A stretch of 12,713 bases of DNA from Propionibacterium sp. (lineage in GTDB: Bacteria > Actinomycetota > Actinomycetes > Propionibacteriales > Propionibacteriaceae), in contig JAAYAO010000419.1 in NCBI GenBank assembly GCA_012719335.1, positions 1 through 12,713 on the forward strand. The letters are read 5' to 3'. How positions within the stretch are numbered: position 1 is the first letter of the stretch; each line of letters begins with the position of its first letter. Of the stretch, positions 6,042 to 12,627 are shown in pieces. The notes beneath the pieces were generated by a model that was not told where the DNA came from, made no database searches, and saw only the letters and a list, made by a program, of their open reading frames with translations. The translations under genes and the position numbers were made by a program.

Positions 6042-7727
6042 ATGAGCGTGCAGCCGTGTTTCGAGGATCTGGGGCAACCCCTGGCCGATGTCACCTTCGT
6101 GGTGGTCGACCTGGAAACCACCGGGTCGGGTGCCGACGACACGATCACCGAGATCGGGGCGGTGAAGGTGCGCGGCGGTGAGGTGATCGGCGAGTTCCAG
6201 ACCCTGGTCAACCCGCACCGGCACATCCCGCCGTTGGTGGCGGTGTTGACCGGCATCACCGACGCCACGGTCGCCGACGCCCCCTCCCTGCCACAGGTGT
6301 TACCCAGCTTTCTGAGTTTCCTCTCCGATGCGGTGCTGGTCGCGCACAATGCCCGCTTCGACGTGGGTTTTCTGACCCGGGCCTGCGCCGAGTTGGGGTA
6401 CCCGTGGCCCCGGCCGGTGGTGCAGGACACGGTGGCGTTGGCCCGCAACATCCTGCTGCGCGACGAGGTCGCGAACTACAAACTGGCCACCCTGGCCCGG
6501 CACTTCCGCACCACGGTCAGCCCCGACCACCGGGCGCTGTCCGACGCCCGGGCCACCGTCGAGGTGTTGCACGGCCTGCTGGAGCGGGTCGGCAACCTCG
6601 GGGTGCACACCCTGGAGGATCTGCAGGGCTTCAGCCGCAAGGTGTCCCCACAACGACGGGCGAAGCGCGGCTGGGCCGACGAACTACCGGACCGGCCCGG
6701 GGTGTACTGGTTCGAGGGGTCGGCCCCCGAACGCGAGGTGCTCTACGTGGGCACCAGCAAACAGTTGCGCACCCGGGTGCGCACCTACTTCACCGCCGCG
6801 GAGAAGCGGCCCCGGATGGAGGAAATGATCCGGGTCGCCGCCGGGGTGCGCCATGTGGAATGTGTCACCGAACTGGAGGCCCGGGTGCGCGAACTGCGGA
6901 TGATCGACGTGCACCGGCCCCGATACAACCGACGCTCGAAGTTCCCCGAACGCACCCGCTGGTTGAAGGTGACCGTCGAACCCTTCCCGCGATTGTCGGT
7001 GGTGCGCAGCGTGGCCCGGGATCAGGCCACCTACCTGGGCCCGTTGGGCCGGGAGGCCGAGGACATCTGCGCCGCCCTGTACGAGGCCTTCCCGGTGCGC
7101 CGGTGCACGCCGCGGTTGGCCAGGCGGCCCCAGCGCCCGGATTGCGCCCTGGCCGGGATGAACCGGTGTGTGGCGCCGTGTACCGGGGCGGTGTCGATCG
7201 AACGTTACGGCGAGCTGATCGACCGGCTGCGGGCCGCGCTGCACCTGGATGTGCGGCCCGTGCTCACCGCCCACCGCGCCCGGATCGTCCGGCTGATCGA
7301 TCAGGAACGGTTCGAGGAGGCCGGTGAGGTGCATCGTCGGGTGGTGCAGTACTGCGCGGCGGTGACCCGCTTCCATCGGCTGCACAGCATCGCCCGGTGC
7401 GCCGAACTGGTGGCGGCCCGGCGGGTGCCGGCCGGGTGGGAGATCCACGTCTTCCGGTACGGGCGGCTGGCCAACGCCGCGCTGGCCCGGGCCGGGGACG
7501 ATCCGATGGCGGTCGCGATGGCGGCCCGAGCGGGGGCGGAGGTGGTGGCGGTGCCGAACGGGCCCGAACCCAGCGCCCTGATCGAGGAGACCCGGCTGCT
7601 CGCCGACTGGCTCGAAACCGAGGGGGTGCGGATCATCGACATCGACGGTGAGTGGACGTGGCCGCGCACCGCGGTGGTGCTGCCCGATGAGTTGCCCGGC
7701 TGGTTGACCACTAGGGTTGGCACATGA
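6042..7727 (+). CDS. DEDDh 3'-5' exonuclease fused to a UvrC/Cho-like GIY-YIG nuclease
   Basis: A 561-residue two-nuclease protein. The N-terminal DnaQ-like exonuclease (about 17-185) has the full DEDDh set: Asp23 and Glu25 (VVDLETTG), Asp107 (AHNARFD), His163 and Asp168 (HRALSDA). A GIY-YIG domain follows (about 214-300) with PGVY (219-222), YVG (235-237), Arg245 and Glu284 (ELEARVREL) before PRYNRR. The rest resembles the UvrC middle region: TYLGPLG, FPVRRC, a Cys cluster MNRCVAPC, and a UVR-like helix near LIDQERFEEAGEVHRR. The UvrC C-terminal RNase H-like half and helix-hairpin-helix are absent, as in Cho. The family is known in actinobacteria (from memory, M. tuberculosis Rv2191). A role in DNA repair is inferred, not shown. 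The ATG at 6042 follows a leaderless -10. The stop overlaps the next gene by 4 nt. Confidence 0.93.
   Translation: MSVQPCFEDLGQPLADVTFVVVDLETTGSGADDTITEIGAVKVRGGEVIGEFQTLVNPHRHIPPLVAVLTGITDATVADAPSLPQVLPSFLSFLSDAVLVAHNARFDVGFLTRACAELGYPWPRPVVQDTVALARNILLRDEVANYKLATLARHFRTTVSPDHRALSDARATVEVLHGLLERVGNLGVHTLEDLQGFSRKVSPQRRAKRGWADELPDRPGVYWFEGSAPEREVLYVGTSKQLRTRVRTYFTAAEKRPRMEEMIRVAAGVRHVECVTELEARVRELRMIDVHRPRYNRRSKFPERTRWLKVTVEPFPRLSVVRSVARDQATYLGPLGREAEDICAALYEAFPVRRCTPRLARRPQRPDCALAGMNRCVAPCTGAVSIERYGELIDRLRAALHLDVRPVLTAHRARIVRLIDQERFEEAGEVHRRVVQYCAAVTRFHRLHSIARCAELVAARRVPAGWEIHVFRYGRLANAALARAGDDPMAVAMAARAGAEVVAVPNGPEPSALIEETRLLADWLETEGVRIIDIDGEWTWPRTAVVLPDELPGWLTTRVGT
7712..7723 (+). promoter_or_regulatory. 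-10 box of an internal leaderless promoter before the AsnC/RAM gene
   Basis: TAGGGT (7712-7717) and six bases precede the ATG at 7724. It lies inside the last codons of the nuclease gene, so the downstream gene could be expressed both by read-through with translational coupling (ATGA overlap) and from its own leaderless mRNA. Confidence 0.45.
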
Positions 7728-8002
7728 TCACAGCGATTGTCTTCGTGACGGCCGAAACCTCCCGGATTCCGGAGGTGGCCGAGGAGATCGCGGCCCTGGA
7801 CGGGGTCAGCGAGGTGTACTCGGTCACCGGCGCGATCGACCTGGTGGCGTTGATCCGGGTGCAATCCAACGATCAGGTGGCCGAGGTCGTGGCGAACCGC
7901 ATCAACAAGGTGGTCGGGGTGCTGGACACCGAAACCCACATCGCTTTCCGGGCTTTCTCCCGGCATGACCTGGACGCCGCCTTCTCGTTGGGTACCGGCT
8001 GA
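7724..8002 (+). CDS. Stand-alone Lrp/AsnC ligand-binding (RAM) domain protein
   Basis: The 92 residues form one RAM domain (the beta-alpha-beta ligand-binding fold of Lrp/AsnC regulators): TAIVFVTAETSRIPEVAEEI, then ALDGVSEVYSVTGAIDLVALIRV and a second half ending HIAFRAFSRHDLDAAFS. The DNA-binding helix-turn-helix of full regulators is absent, and there is no room for one upstream. Such single-domain proteins usually form dimers or higher rings and bind amino acids or related small molecules, possibly modulating a full-length partner. The ligand is unknown. The ATG overlaps the nuclease stop (ATGA), the stop touches the next ORF (TGATG), and an internal -10 box lies six bases upstream. Length and sequence are normal for the family. 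Confidence 0.92.
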   Translation: MITAIVFVTAETSRIPEVAEEIAALDGVSEVYSVTGAIDLVALIRVQSNDQVAEVVANRINKVVGVLDTETHIAFRAFSRHDLDAAFSLGTG

Positions 8003-8160
8003 TGCCCGGGGCGGCCGACACCGCCCGCTCGGGCCTGCTGGGCTGGGTGTTGATCGCGGTCACCGCGGTGGTGTTGCTGGTGGCGATTCTGCTGACGTTG
8101 AACTTCATCTCCCGCGACACGCTGGATCCGTTGCCCAGCATTTCGACCAGCTCGATCTGA
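8002..8160 (+). CDS. 52-residue single-pass membrane microprotein
   Basis: A short frame starts with ATG overlapping the stop of the AsnC/RAM gene by one base (TGATG) and ends at the TGA at 8158-8160. The protein reads MPGAADTARSGLLGW, then a hydrophobic segment of about 22 residues (VLIAVTAVVLLVAILLTLNF, about 16-36), then a short polar tail ending STSSI. Codon third positions keep the local G/C bias, and the start is ideally placed for termination-reinitiation, so I consider it a real gene. It has no recognised domain. The likely topology is a single helix with a short N-terminus and an approximately 16-residue tail. It could be an accessory subunit or simply a conserved actinobacterial small membrane protein. 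Confidence 0.65.
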   Translation: MPGAADTARSGLLGWVLIAVTAVVLLVAILLTLNFISRDTLDPLPSISTSSI

Positions 8161-8167
8161 GGCCCGT

Positions 8168-8191
8168 TCTCGACCCCGGGGTGCCTCGAGA
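8168..8191. terminator. Weak inverted repeat between convergent genes
   Basis: TCTCGA (8168-8173) pairs with TCGAGA (8186-8191) around a G/C-rich 12-base interval that is itself nearly self-complementary (CCCCGGGG). It sits in the 44-bp gap between the microprotein stop and the rhomboid stop, where a shared terminator would be expected. The stem is short, so the call is tentative. Confidence 0.25.
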
Positions 8192-8204
8192 GAGCAGCGC
8201 CCGC

Positions 8205-9053
8205 TCAGAGCAGGACGCCCACCGCGATCAGCACCAGGCAGGCCGCGGCAACCAGGATCAGGCCGGCGCGCCGCTGGGTGCGGTGCAGCCCGCGCCGGGT
8301 GAGCACGCCACCGGCCGCGGCACCCCCGGCGATCGCGCCGAGTTGGCCGATGATCGTGTAGGTGCCGGTGACCACCGAGAAGGCCAGCAGGATGCCCAAC
8401 AGAATCAGGTCGGGCTTGATGTCCATGCCCTGATTGTGTTTCACCATCGCGTTGGTGGCGAACAGGCCGATCACCGACACGGTGCCGGCGGCGGCCGCCA
8501 TCGTGATGCCGGCCAGGGAGGCCAGCGACATGGCCGCGGCACCGCCGAGGCCGATGATCAGGAACACCGCGACGAAACGGGCGGTGCCGAGCATCTCCTC
8601 GACGAAGCGGCCGATGAAGAACATCACCAGGCCGGTGATCAGGGTGCCGAGGAAGCCGGCCGGGGACACCAGGTAGGTCAGCGCCCGCCAGAACTGGCCG
8701 GCCTCCACCAGCGGGGTGAACCAGGCGGTGAGTTGGGTGGCCAGGCCATTGGTGAACAGGTTGATCAGTTGCAGGGCCACCACGATCGCGATGATCACCA
8801 TGGTGGCCGACCCGGTCAGGGCCCGGCCCTGCCGGGCGATTCGGGTGACCGGACGCGGCCCCGCGGCCCGGTTCTCGGCTCGCGCCCGGCCCACGCAATC
8901 GGGGCATTGGAAGCCCACCGACGCCGGCACCATGCACTCACCACAGATCGGCCGGTTGCAGCGTTGGCAGGTGATGCCGGTGCTGCGGTCGGCGTGGCGG
9001 TAACAGGGTGCGAAGCCGGGTTCGGTGAATTCGGGGCCGGGCTGCGAGGACAC
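8205..9053 (-). CDS. Rhomboid-fold membrane protein with N-terminal zinc finger, probably non-proteolytic
   Basis: The 282-residue protein begins with a B-box-like zinc-binding segment (about 17-53: C-x2-H, CQRC, CGEC, CPDC), then about six to seven membrane helices from residue 84. Rhomboid landmarks are present: FWRAL (Trp122-Arg123), [13 protein letters not shown] (148-160) and IIGLGGAAA. The active site is not: the GxSG position reads [10 protein letters not shown], placing Thr191 where Ser is expected. The helix-6 His is Gln237 ([11 protein letters not shown]), and the His/Asn of the GFLHxxxN segment are replaced (GFLGTLITG, 133-141). Known rhomboids without the Ser-His dyad are pseudoproteases that bind membrane proteins. 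It starts with a GTG 2 bp after the cyclophilin stop, so the two are translationally linked. Fold assignment is good; inactivity is inferred. Confidence 0.85.
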   Translation of the reverse strand: MSSQPGPEFTEPGFAPCYRHADRSTGITCQRCNRPICGECMVPASVGFQCPDCVGRARAENRAAGPRPVTRIARQGRALTGSATMVIIAIVVALQLINLFTNGLATQLTAWFTPLVEAGQFWRALTYLVSPAGFLGTLITGLVMFFIGRFVEEMLGTARFVAVFLIIGLGGAAAMSLASLAGITMAAAAGTVSVIGLFATNAMVKHNQGMDIKPDLILLGILLAFSVVTGTYTIIGQLGAIAGGAAAGGVLTRRGLHRTQRRAGLILVAAACLVLIAVGVLL

Positions 9054-9055
9054 GG

Positions 9056-9574
9056 TCAGTTCTCGATGATCTCCACCGACTCCATCACGACCGGCTCGGC
9101 CGGCTTGTCGCGGTGGTCGGTACGAACCTTGGCGATCGCGTCCACGACGTCGCGGCTCTGCTGATCGGCGACCTCACCGAAGATGGTGTGTCGACGGTTC
9201 AGGTGCGGGGTGGGCACCACGGTGATGAAGAACTGCGAGCCGTTGGTGCCGGGGCCGGCGTTGGCCATCGCCAGCAGGTAGGGCTTGTTGAAGGCGAGCT
9301 CGGGGTGGAACTCGTCCTCGAACTGGTAGCCGGGGCCGCCGGTACCGGTGCCGAGCGGGCAACCTCCCTGGATCATGAAGCCGTCGATGATCCGGTGGAA
9401 ACCGAGGCCGTCGTAGAAGTTGCCGGTGGTCGACTCACCGGTCTCGGGGTTGCGGTACTCCTGGGTACCGGTCGCCAGACCGACGAAGTTGGCCACGGTC
9501 TTCGGGGCCTGGTTCTCGAACAGGTTGATCGTGATGTCACCGTGGTTGGTGTGCAGGACTGCGGCCTTGGCCAC
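9056..9574 (-). CDS. ppiA: Peptidyl-prolyl cis-trans isomerase, cyclophilin type
   Basis: A 172-residue cyclophilin that speeds cis-trans isomerisation of X-Pro bonds during protein folding. It carries the core motifs [13 protein letters not shown] (Arg61 and Gln69 in the active site), [16 protein letters not shown] (103-118) and [12 protein letters not shown] (124-135). As in many bacterial forms, His124 replaces the Trp that binds cyclosporin in human CypA. No signal peptide is present, so it should be cytosolic. The GTG at 9574 is chosen because AAGGGG precedes it by about seven bases and the protein then begins [15 protein letters not shown], the usual start. An ATG at 9652 in the same frame lies within the likely promoter. 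It is followed 2 bp later by the rhomboid-like gene. The choice between symbols ppiA and ppiB is conventional. Confidence 0.94.
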   Translation of the reverse strand: MAKAAVLHTNHGDITINLFENQAPKTVANFVGLATGTQEYRNPETGESTTGNFYDGLGFHRIIDGFMIQGGCPLGTGTGGPGYQFEDEFHPELAFNKPYLLAMANAGPGTNGSQFFITVVPTPHLNRRHTIFGEVADQQSRDVVDAIAKVRTDHRDKPAEPVVMESVEIIEN

Positions 9575-9637
9575 TGTGGTCCCCTTCCTGGGCGGGAGCA
9601 GTTGCGGTTGGCAGCGCGCGGCGGTCACCGGGGCTGC

Positions 9638-9666
9638 GTTATCGTCCGCCATCCTTGCATGTCACA
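9638..9666 (-). promoter_or_regulatory. Candidate promoter of the ppiA-rhomboid pair
   Basis: On the minus strand, TGTGAC (9666-9661) and GATAAC (9643-9638) are 17 bases apart, a fair sigma-A-type pair. Transcription would begin near 9631 and leave a leader of roughly 57 nt before the GTG at 9574, which has its own ribosome-binding site. Confidence 0.45.
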
Positions 9667-9708
9667 CCCAACCGGACACCTTTCTCTCACCGATGAATCG
9701 ACAACGGG

Positions 9709-9714
9709 TAGTGT
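9709..9714 (+). promoter_or_regulatory. -10 box for the sunset-domain membrane protein
   Basis: TAGTGT (9709-9714) preceded by GGG fits TANNNT. The expected start near 9721 gives a leader of about 33 nt carrying the GGAGG ribosome-binding site (9745-9749) of the GTG at 9754. No clear -35 is seen. It is divergent from the ppiA promoter within about 45 bp. Confidence 0.4.
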
Positions 9715-9753
9715 TGTGCCTTGCCTGGAGTCCACAGCGAAACCGGAGGAACC

Positions 9754-10698
9754 GTGAAGCGAAAGAAGCAGCACGTCGAATTGGCCGAGCGCGGCGCAGC
9801 CGCCCTGGATAAGGCCGTCACCACAGTCACCCCCTACGTCGAGCAGGCTCAGGCGTACGCGTCCGAGGCGCTGGCCCCGGCGTTGGACAAGGCCGAGGTC
9901 GGCCTGGATGCGGCCAAGCACACCGTGCAGGACACCCTCCTGCCGAAGCTCAATGACATGGTGCACGACGCCGCTGAGGCTCCCACCACCAAGGAAGCGG
10001 TCAAGCGCAGCCGCACCGCCGCCGCCGCGCTGCGCGGTGACCTCGAGGTGTCGGATCGGGATCTGAACAAGATCTCCAAGCGTCGCGCCAAGAAGGCCGC
10101 CAAGCGCAACAAGGCGATCGCCAAGGAACTGCAGACCGCGAAGAAGGCGATCACCGACGAGGTGGATGCGGTCAAGAAGAACGTGGCGAAGAAGCAGCAG
10201 AAGAAGAGCCGCAAGGGTCGCTTCGGCAAGGTGCTGTTGGTGCTCACCATCGTCGGCGCGGTCGGCGTGGTGGTCAAGCAACTGCTCGCGGCGAAGAAGG
10301 ACGATCCGTGGCAGTCCTACGAGCCGAGCACCTTCAGCGGCCCGACCAGCACCACCACCACGACGATCACCGAGCCGGCCGGCCCGGCCGCCGAAGCGCC
10401 GGTGGATGACACCCTGGCCGCGGCGGTGGCCGCCGATGCCCCTGAGGTTGCCGAGGCCGCGGTGGCCGACGCCGAAGCGGTGGCCCCCGAGGCCGACCTC
10501 GCCCCGGAGAGCGAGAAGTACGGAGCCGGCTCCTACGTCGGTGTCGAGCCGCCCGCCGGCTACGAGATCAAGGGCAACGACCGGTCGATGAAGTACCACG
10601 TCGCCGGATCGGATTCCTACGATCGCACCATCGCCGATGTGTGGTTCAACTCCACCGAGGCGGCCGAGGCCGCCGGGTTCACTCGCGCGCAGCGCTGA
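9754..10698 (+). CDS. Lys/Ala-rich single-pass membrane protein with C-terminal sunset-type domain
   Basis: A 314-residue protein in four parts. Residues 1-100 are amphipathic, Ala-rich helix ([35 protein letters not shown]), apolipophorin-like. Residues 101-156 are extremely Lys/Arg-rich and probably coiled. A membrane helix spans about 159-178, followed by KKDDPW. A Thr-rich then Ala/Glu/Asp-rich low-complexity linker runs about 187-254. The last 60 residues hold [24 protein letters not shown] and EAAEAAGF, matching the IKGN-x-YHxPGS-Y-WF-EAxAAGF pattern NCBI calls a sunset domain, seen at C-termini of varied actinobacterial proteins. The N-terminal half resembles Streptomyces DUF5324-like proteins. 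The basic half is probably cytoplasmic and the sunset end outside. The GTG at 9754 has GGAGG four bases upstream. Function is unknown. Confidence 0.85.
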   Translation: MKRKKQHVELAERGAAALDKAVTTVTPYVEQAQAYASEALAPALDKAEVGLDAAKHTVQDTLLPKLNDMVHDAAEAPTTKEAVKRSRTAAAALRGDLEVSDRDLNKISKRRAKKAAKRNKAIAKELQTAKKAITDEVDAVKKNVAKKQQKKSRKGRFGKVLLVLTIVGAVGVVVKQLLAAKKDDPWQSYEPSTFSGPTSTTTTTITEPAGPAAEAPVDDTLAAAVAADAPEVAEAAVADAEAVAPEADLAPESEKYGAGSYVGVEPPAGYEIKGNDRSMKYHVAGSDSYDRTIADVWFNSTEAAEAAGFTRAQR

Positions 10699-10711
10699 GC
10701 CGACTCCCGAG

Positions 10712-10750
10712 GCGGCCCCGTCACCGGCACACCGGTGGCGGGGCCGCTTT
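10712..10750 (+). terminator. Intrinsic terminator after the sunset-domain gene
   Basis: A 16-bp stem (10712-10727 with 10732-10747, one G-U pair, loop CACA) begins 14 bp after the stop codon and is followed by TTTGT. The stem, GC content and short T-run make a classical intrinsic terminator. The remaining bases up to 10840 contain only the leader of the next gene; no clear promoter could be picked out. Confidence 0.88.
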
Positions 10751-10840
10751 GTCGTTACTCCCCCGGGTTCGGTTGCGCGGCTCACATCGTCCCGGCGTGT
10801 CGGGGCCTGTTCCGGGTGAAGGCAACCACGGGGAGGACCG

Positions 10841-11332
10841 ATGCACGATCTCGACGAGTTGGCGATCTGCGGCGAGTCGCCGCGGCTGCGCGGTTGGTTG
10901 CCGGCCGGGCCGTACCGACAACACCTGCGCCGGCTGATCACCGACAGTGGGCTGCCCTGGCGGGCGATCGCCCTGTATGCCGGGGTTCCGGTGCGGTTCG
11001 TGCGTCGGCTGGCCGGGGCTCGTCCCCCGCGCCGGGTGCCGATGGCGGTGGCGCAGCGGTTGTGGGCGGTCACCGAGGCCGACCTGGCCGCCCTGGCCGG
11101 CACCCCGGGGCGGCGTCGGGTGACCGCCCGCCGGGTGCGGTGGCTGCTCGATCGGGGCGTGCCCCCGGATCGGATCGCGGCCATGGTGGGGGTGTCGACC
11201 GGTGACGTCGAACGGTTGGGACGGGATCGGGGGTGGTGTTCGGCCCGCACCGAGCTACTCGCCCGCGCCGCGGTGCAGGCCCACGCGGCCCGACATCCCT
11301 GGCTGGAGGCCCCGGTCGAGGCCGCGGCATGA
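10841..11332 (+). CDS. Unrecognised 163-residue protein with two helix-turn-helix-like segments
   Basis: The ATG at 10841 follows GGGAGG (10831-10836) at four bases. The protein is Arg/Ala-rich and basic. Residues 38-58 (LPWRAIALYAGVPVRFVRRLAG) and 106-126 (GVPPDRIAAMVGVSTGDVERL) both have the helix-turn-helix pattern of a hydrophobic helix, a G-V-(P/S) turn and a recognition-like helix. The linker includes RRRVTARRVRWLLDRG. The N-terminus HDLDELAICGESPRLRGWLPAGPYRQHL has no recognised motif. The protein probably binds DNA, and its architecture of two weak HTHs resembles small actinobacterial regulators or recombination-accessory proteins, but I do not recognise the family. It follows a strong terminator, so it has its own promoter, and ends 20 bp from the convergent P450 gene with no hairpin between them. 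Confidence 0.75.
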   Translation: MHDLDELAICGESPRLRGWLPAGPYRQHLRRLITDSGLPWRAIALYAGVPVRFVRRLAGARPPRRVPMAVAQRLWAVTEADLAALAGTPGRRRVTARRVRWLLDRGVPPDRIAAMVGVSTGDVERLGRDRGWCSARTELLARAAVQAHAARHPWLEAPVEAAA

Positions 11333-11352
11333 CGCGGGCGTCGAGCCGGGCC

Positions 11353-12483
11353 TCAGAAACTGACCGGCAGCCGCTTCCAGGCCAGCGCCCAACTCGAGGC
11401 GTACCGTTCCCGGTCGGCTTCGAGCCGGTACTGCGGGGCGTGCCGCAGCAACTCCTCGAAGGCCACCCGCGCCTCCATGATCGCCAGCGCGGAGCCGATG
11501 CAGAAGTGGATGCCGCGGCCGAAACCGAGGTGTCGGGGTGCGCCGCGGTGGATGTCGAACCGGGCCGGGTCGGCGAACTCCCGCTCGTCCAGGTTGGCCG
11601 CACCCCAACACAGCAGCACCCGCGACCCTTCCGGAATGGTGACCCCGTGCAGTTCCACATCCCGGGTGGCCCGGCGCGGCAACACCTGGGTCGGCGATTC
11701 GAGGCGCACCATCTCCTCCACCGCTCCGGTGATCAGCGAGGGGTCGGCCACGAGTTCGGCGCGCTGCTCGGGGTGTTCGGCCAGCAGGGCGATGCCGTTG
11801 CCGATCAACGAGGTGGTTGTGTCGTTGCCGGCGATCAACAGCAGGAAGCAGAAACCCTGCAGTTCGTCGTCGGTCAGTCTTTGTCCGTCCACCTCGGCGG
11901 CCAGCAGGGCCGACATCAGGTCGTCGGCCGGTCGGCGCCGGCGTTGCTGCAACAGGTCGTCGAACATGTCGTGGATCCGTTGCAGCCGCCGCACGCTCTC
12001 TTCGCGGGTACGGCCGTCGGTTTCGATGAAGCTCTCGGTGAGTTCGCGGAAGGTTTCGCGCTGTTCCTCCGGAATGCCGATCAGCTCGGCCATGATCCGG
12101 CTGGGCAGTTTGGCCGCGAACTGTCCGGCCAGGTCGGCCCGGGGGCCGGCGGCGTCGAGCAGTTCCCGGGCGATGGTGCGGATCCGCGGCTCCAACCCGG
12201 CCACTCGGCGCGGGGTGAAGGCGCGGGAGACCAGCACCCGCAGTTCCCGGTGCCGGGGTGGGTCCATGTAGATCATCATCGGCTGGTGGCCGGCGCCCTC
12301 GGCCAGACCGGCCGAGGAGAACCGCTGCCAGTCGTGCACCGCCGCCCAGACGTCGTCGAAGCGGGTGAGCAGGTACTGCTCGCCGAGGCGGTGCACCGGG
12401 TGGTCGTCGCGCAGCCGCCGGTAGACCTCGGTGCGGTCGGTGTCGAATCCCGCGGCACTGGGCCGGTAGAGCGTTGCGGTCAT
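11353..12483 (-). CDS. Cytochrome P450
   Basis: A 376-residue soluble bacterial class I P450 that would hydroxylate or otherwise oxidise a hydrophobic substrate using O2 and electrons from a ferredoxin or flavodoxin system. All signature motifs are intact: MDPPRHRELR (73-82), the I-helix AGNDTT (218-223), ExxR at Glu257-Arg260, and the haem loop FGRGIHFCIG with Cys328 as the thiolate ligand. The ATG at 12483 has GAGGAGG five bases upstream. An earlier ATG at 12504 in the same frame has none. At 376 residues it is slightly shorter than the usual 390-420, mostly at the N-terminus. No ferredoxin, reductase or biosynthetic cluster gene is adjacent, so substrate and electron donor are unknown. I cannot assign a CYP family without a search. 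Confidence 0.95.
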   Translation of the reverse strand: MTATLYRPSAAGFDTDRTEVYRRLRDDHPVHRLGEQYLLTRFDDVWAAVHDWQRFSSAGLAEGAGHQPMMIYMDPPRHRELRVLVSRAFTPRRVAGLEPRIRTIARELLDAAGPRADLAGQFAAKLPSRIMAELIGIPEEQRETFRELTESFIETDGRTREESVRRLQRIHDMFDDLLQQRRRRPADDLMSALLAAEVDGQRLTDDELQGFCFLLLIAGNDTTTSLIGNGIALLAEHPEQRAELVADPSLITGAVEEMVRLESPTQVLPRRATRDVELHGVTIPEGSRVLLCWGAANLDEREFADPARFDIHRGAPRHLGFGRGIHFCIGSALAIMEARVAFEELLRHAPQYRLEADRERYASSWALAWKRLPVSF

Positions 12484-12549
12484 GGTGTCCTCCTCGGGTG
12501 GCATGCCCGGGCCGGCGGAGCCGTGGCCGGGCCGAACCGGATGCCGGAG

Positions 12550-12555
12550 AAGCTA
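12550..12555 (-). promoter_or_regulatory. Weak candidate -10 box for the P450 gene
   Basis: TAGCTT (12555-12550, minus strand) fits TANNNT and would give a leader of about 60 nt before the ATG at 12483. It is the only A/T-containing hexamer of this form in the 144-bp divergent gap on that strand. No convincing -35 is seen. Confidence 0.25.
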
Positions 12556-12615
12556 TTCCGAACGGTGCATCGCCGCTCACCACGCGTCCGCTGGCCGGAC
12601 GCCCCGGGCCGAATC

Positions 12616-12627
12616 TAGGATCTCGCT
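12616..12627 (+). promoter_or_regulatory. -10 box of a leaderless promoter at the right edge
   Basis: TAGGAT (12616-12621) and six bases run directly into a GTG at 12628, the same arrangement as at 4641 and 7712. It supports the start of the truncated gene. Confidence 0.5.

Noticed and set aside
8465..8480. Ser193 of the rhomboid-like protein as the nucleophile
   Set aside because: Anchoring on the following GLF motif puts the nucleophile position at residue 191 (Thr). Ser193 would require a two-residue shift, and no partner His remains in helix 6.
7965..9164. Plus-strand frame of about 400 codons opposite the rhomboid-like gene
   Set aside because: Antisense, His/Gly/Gln-rich and without motifs, while the minus strand encodes clear membrane helices and zinc-finger cysteines.
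9575..9652. Upstream ATG start (9652) for the cyclophilin
   Set aside because: The extra 26 residues are unlike cyclophilin N-termini, the ATG overlaps the likely promoter and lacks a properly spaced ribosome-binding site, whereas the GTG at 9574 has one.
9721..9753. Leaderless TTG start at 9721 for the sunset-domain protein, six bases after TAGTGT
   Set aside because: The spacing fits, but a strong GGAGG before the GTG at 9754 and the basic start KRKKQ favour that codon. The upstream 11 residues look like leader.
10345..10370. ACC-rich run resembling a microsatellite
   Set aside because: It encodes the Thr-rich start of a linker and is irregular; ordinary low-complexity coding sequence.
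9625..11250. Minus-strand frame of 541 codons opposite the sunset-domain and HTH genes
   Set aside because: It runs through an intrinsic terminator and two ribosome-binding sites of the other strand, and its product looks like composition noise.
11233..12618. Plus-strand frame of 461 codons opposite the P450
   Set aside because: Antisense to a gene with all P450 motifs intact; no domain seen.
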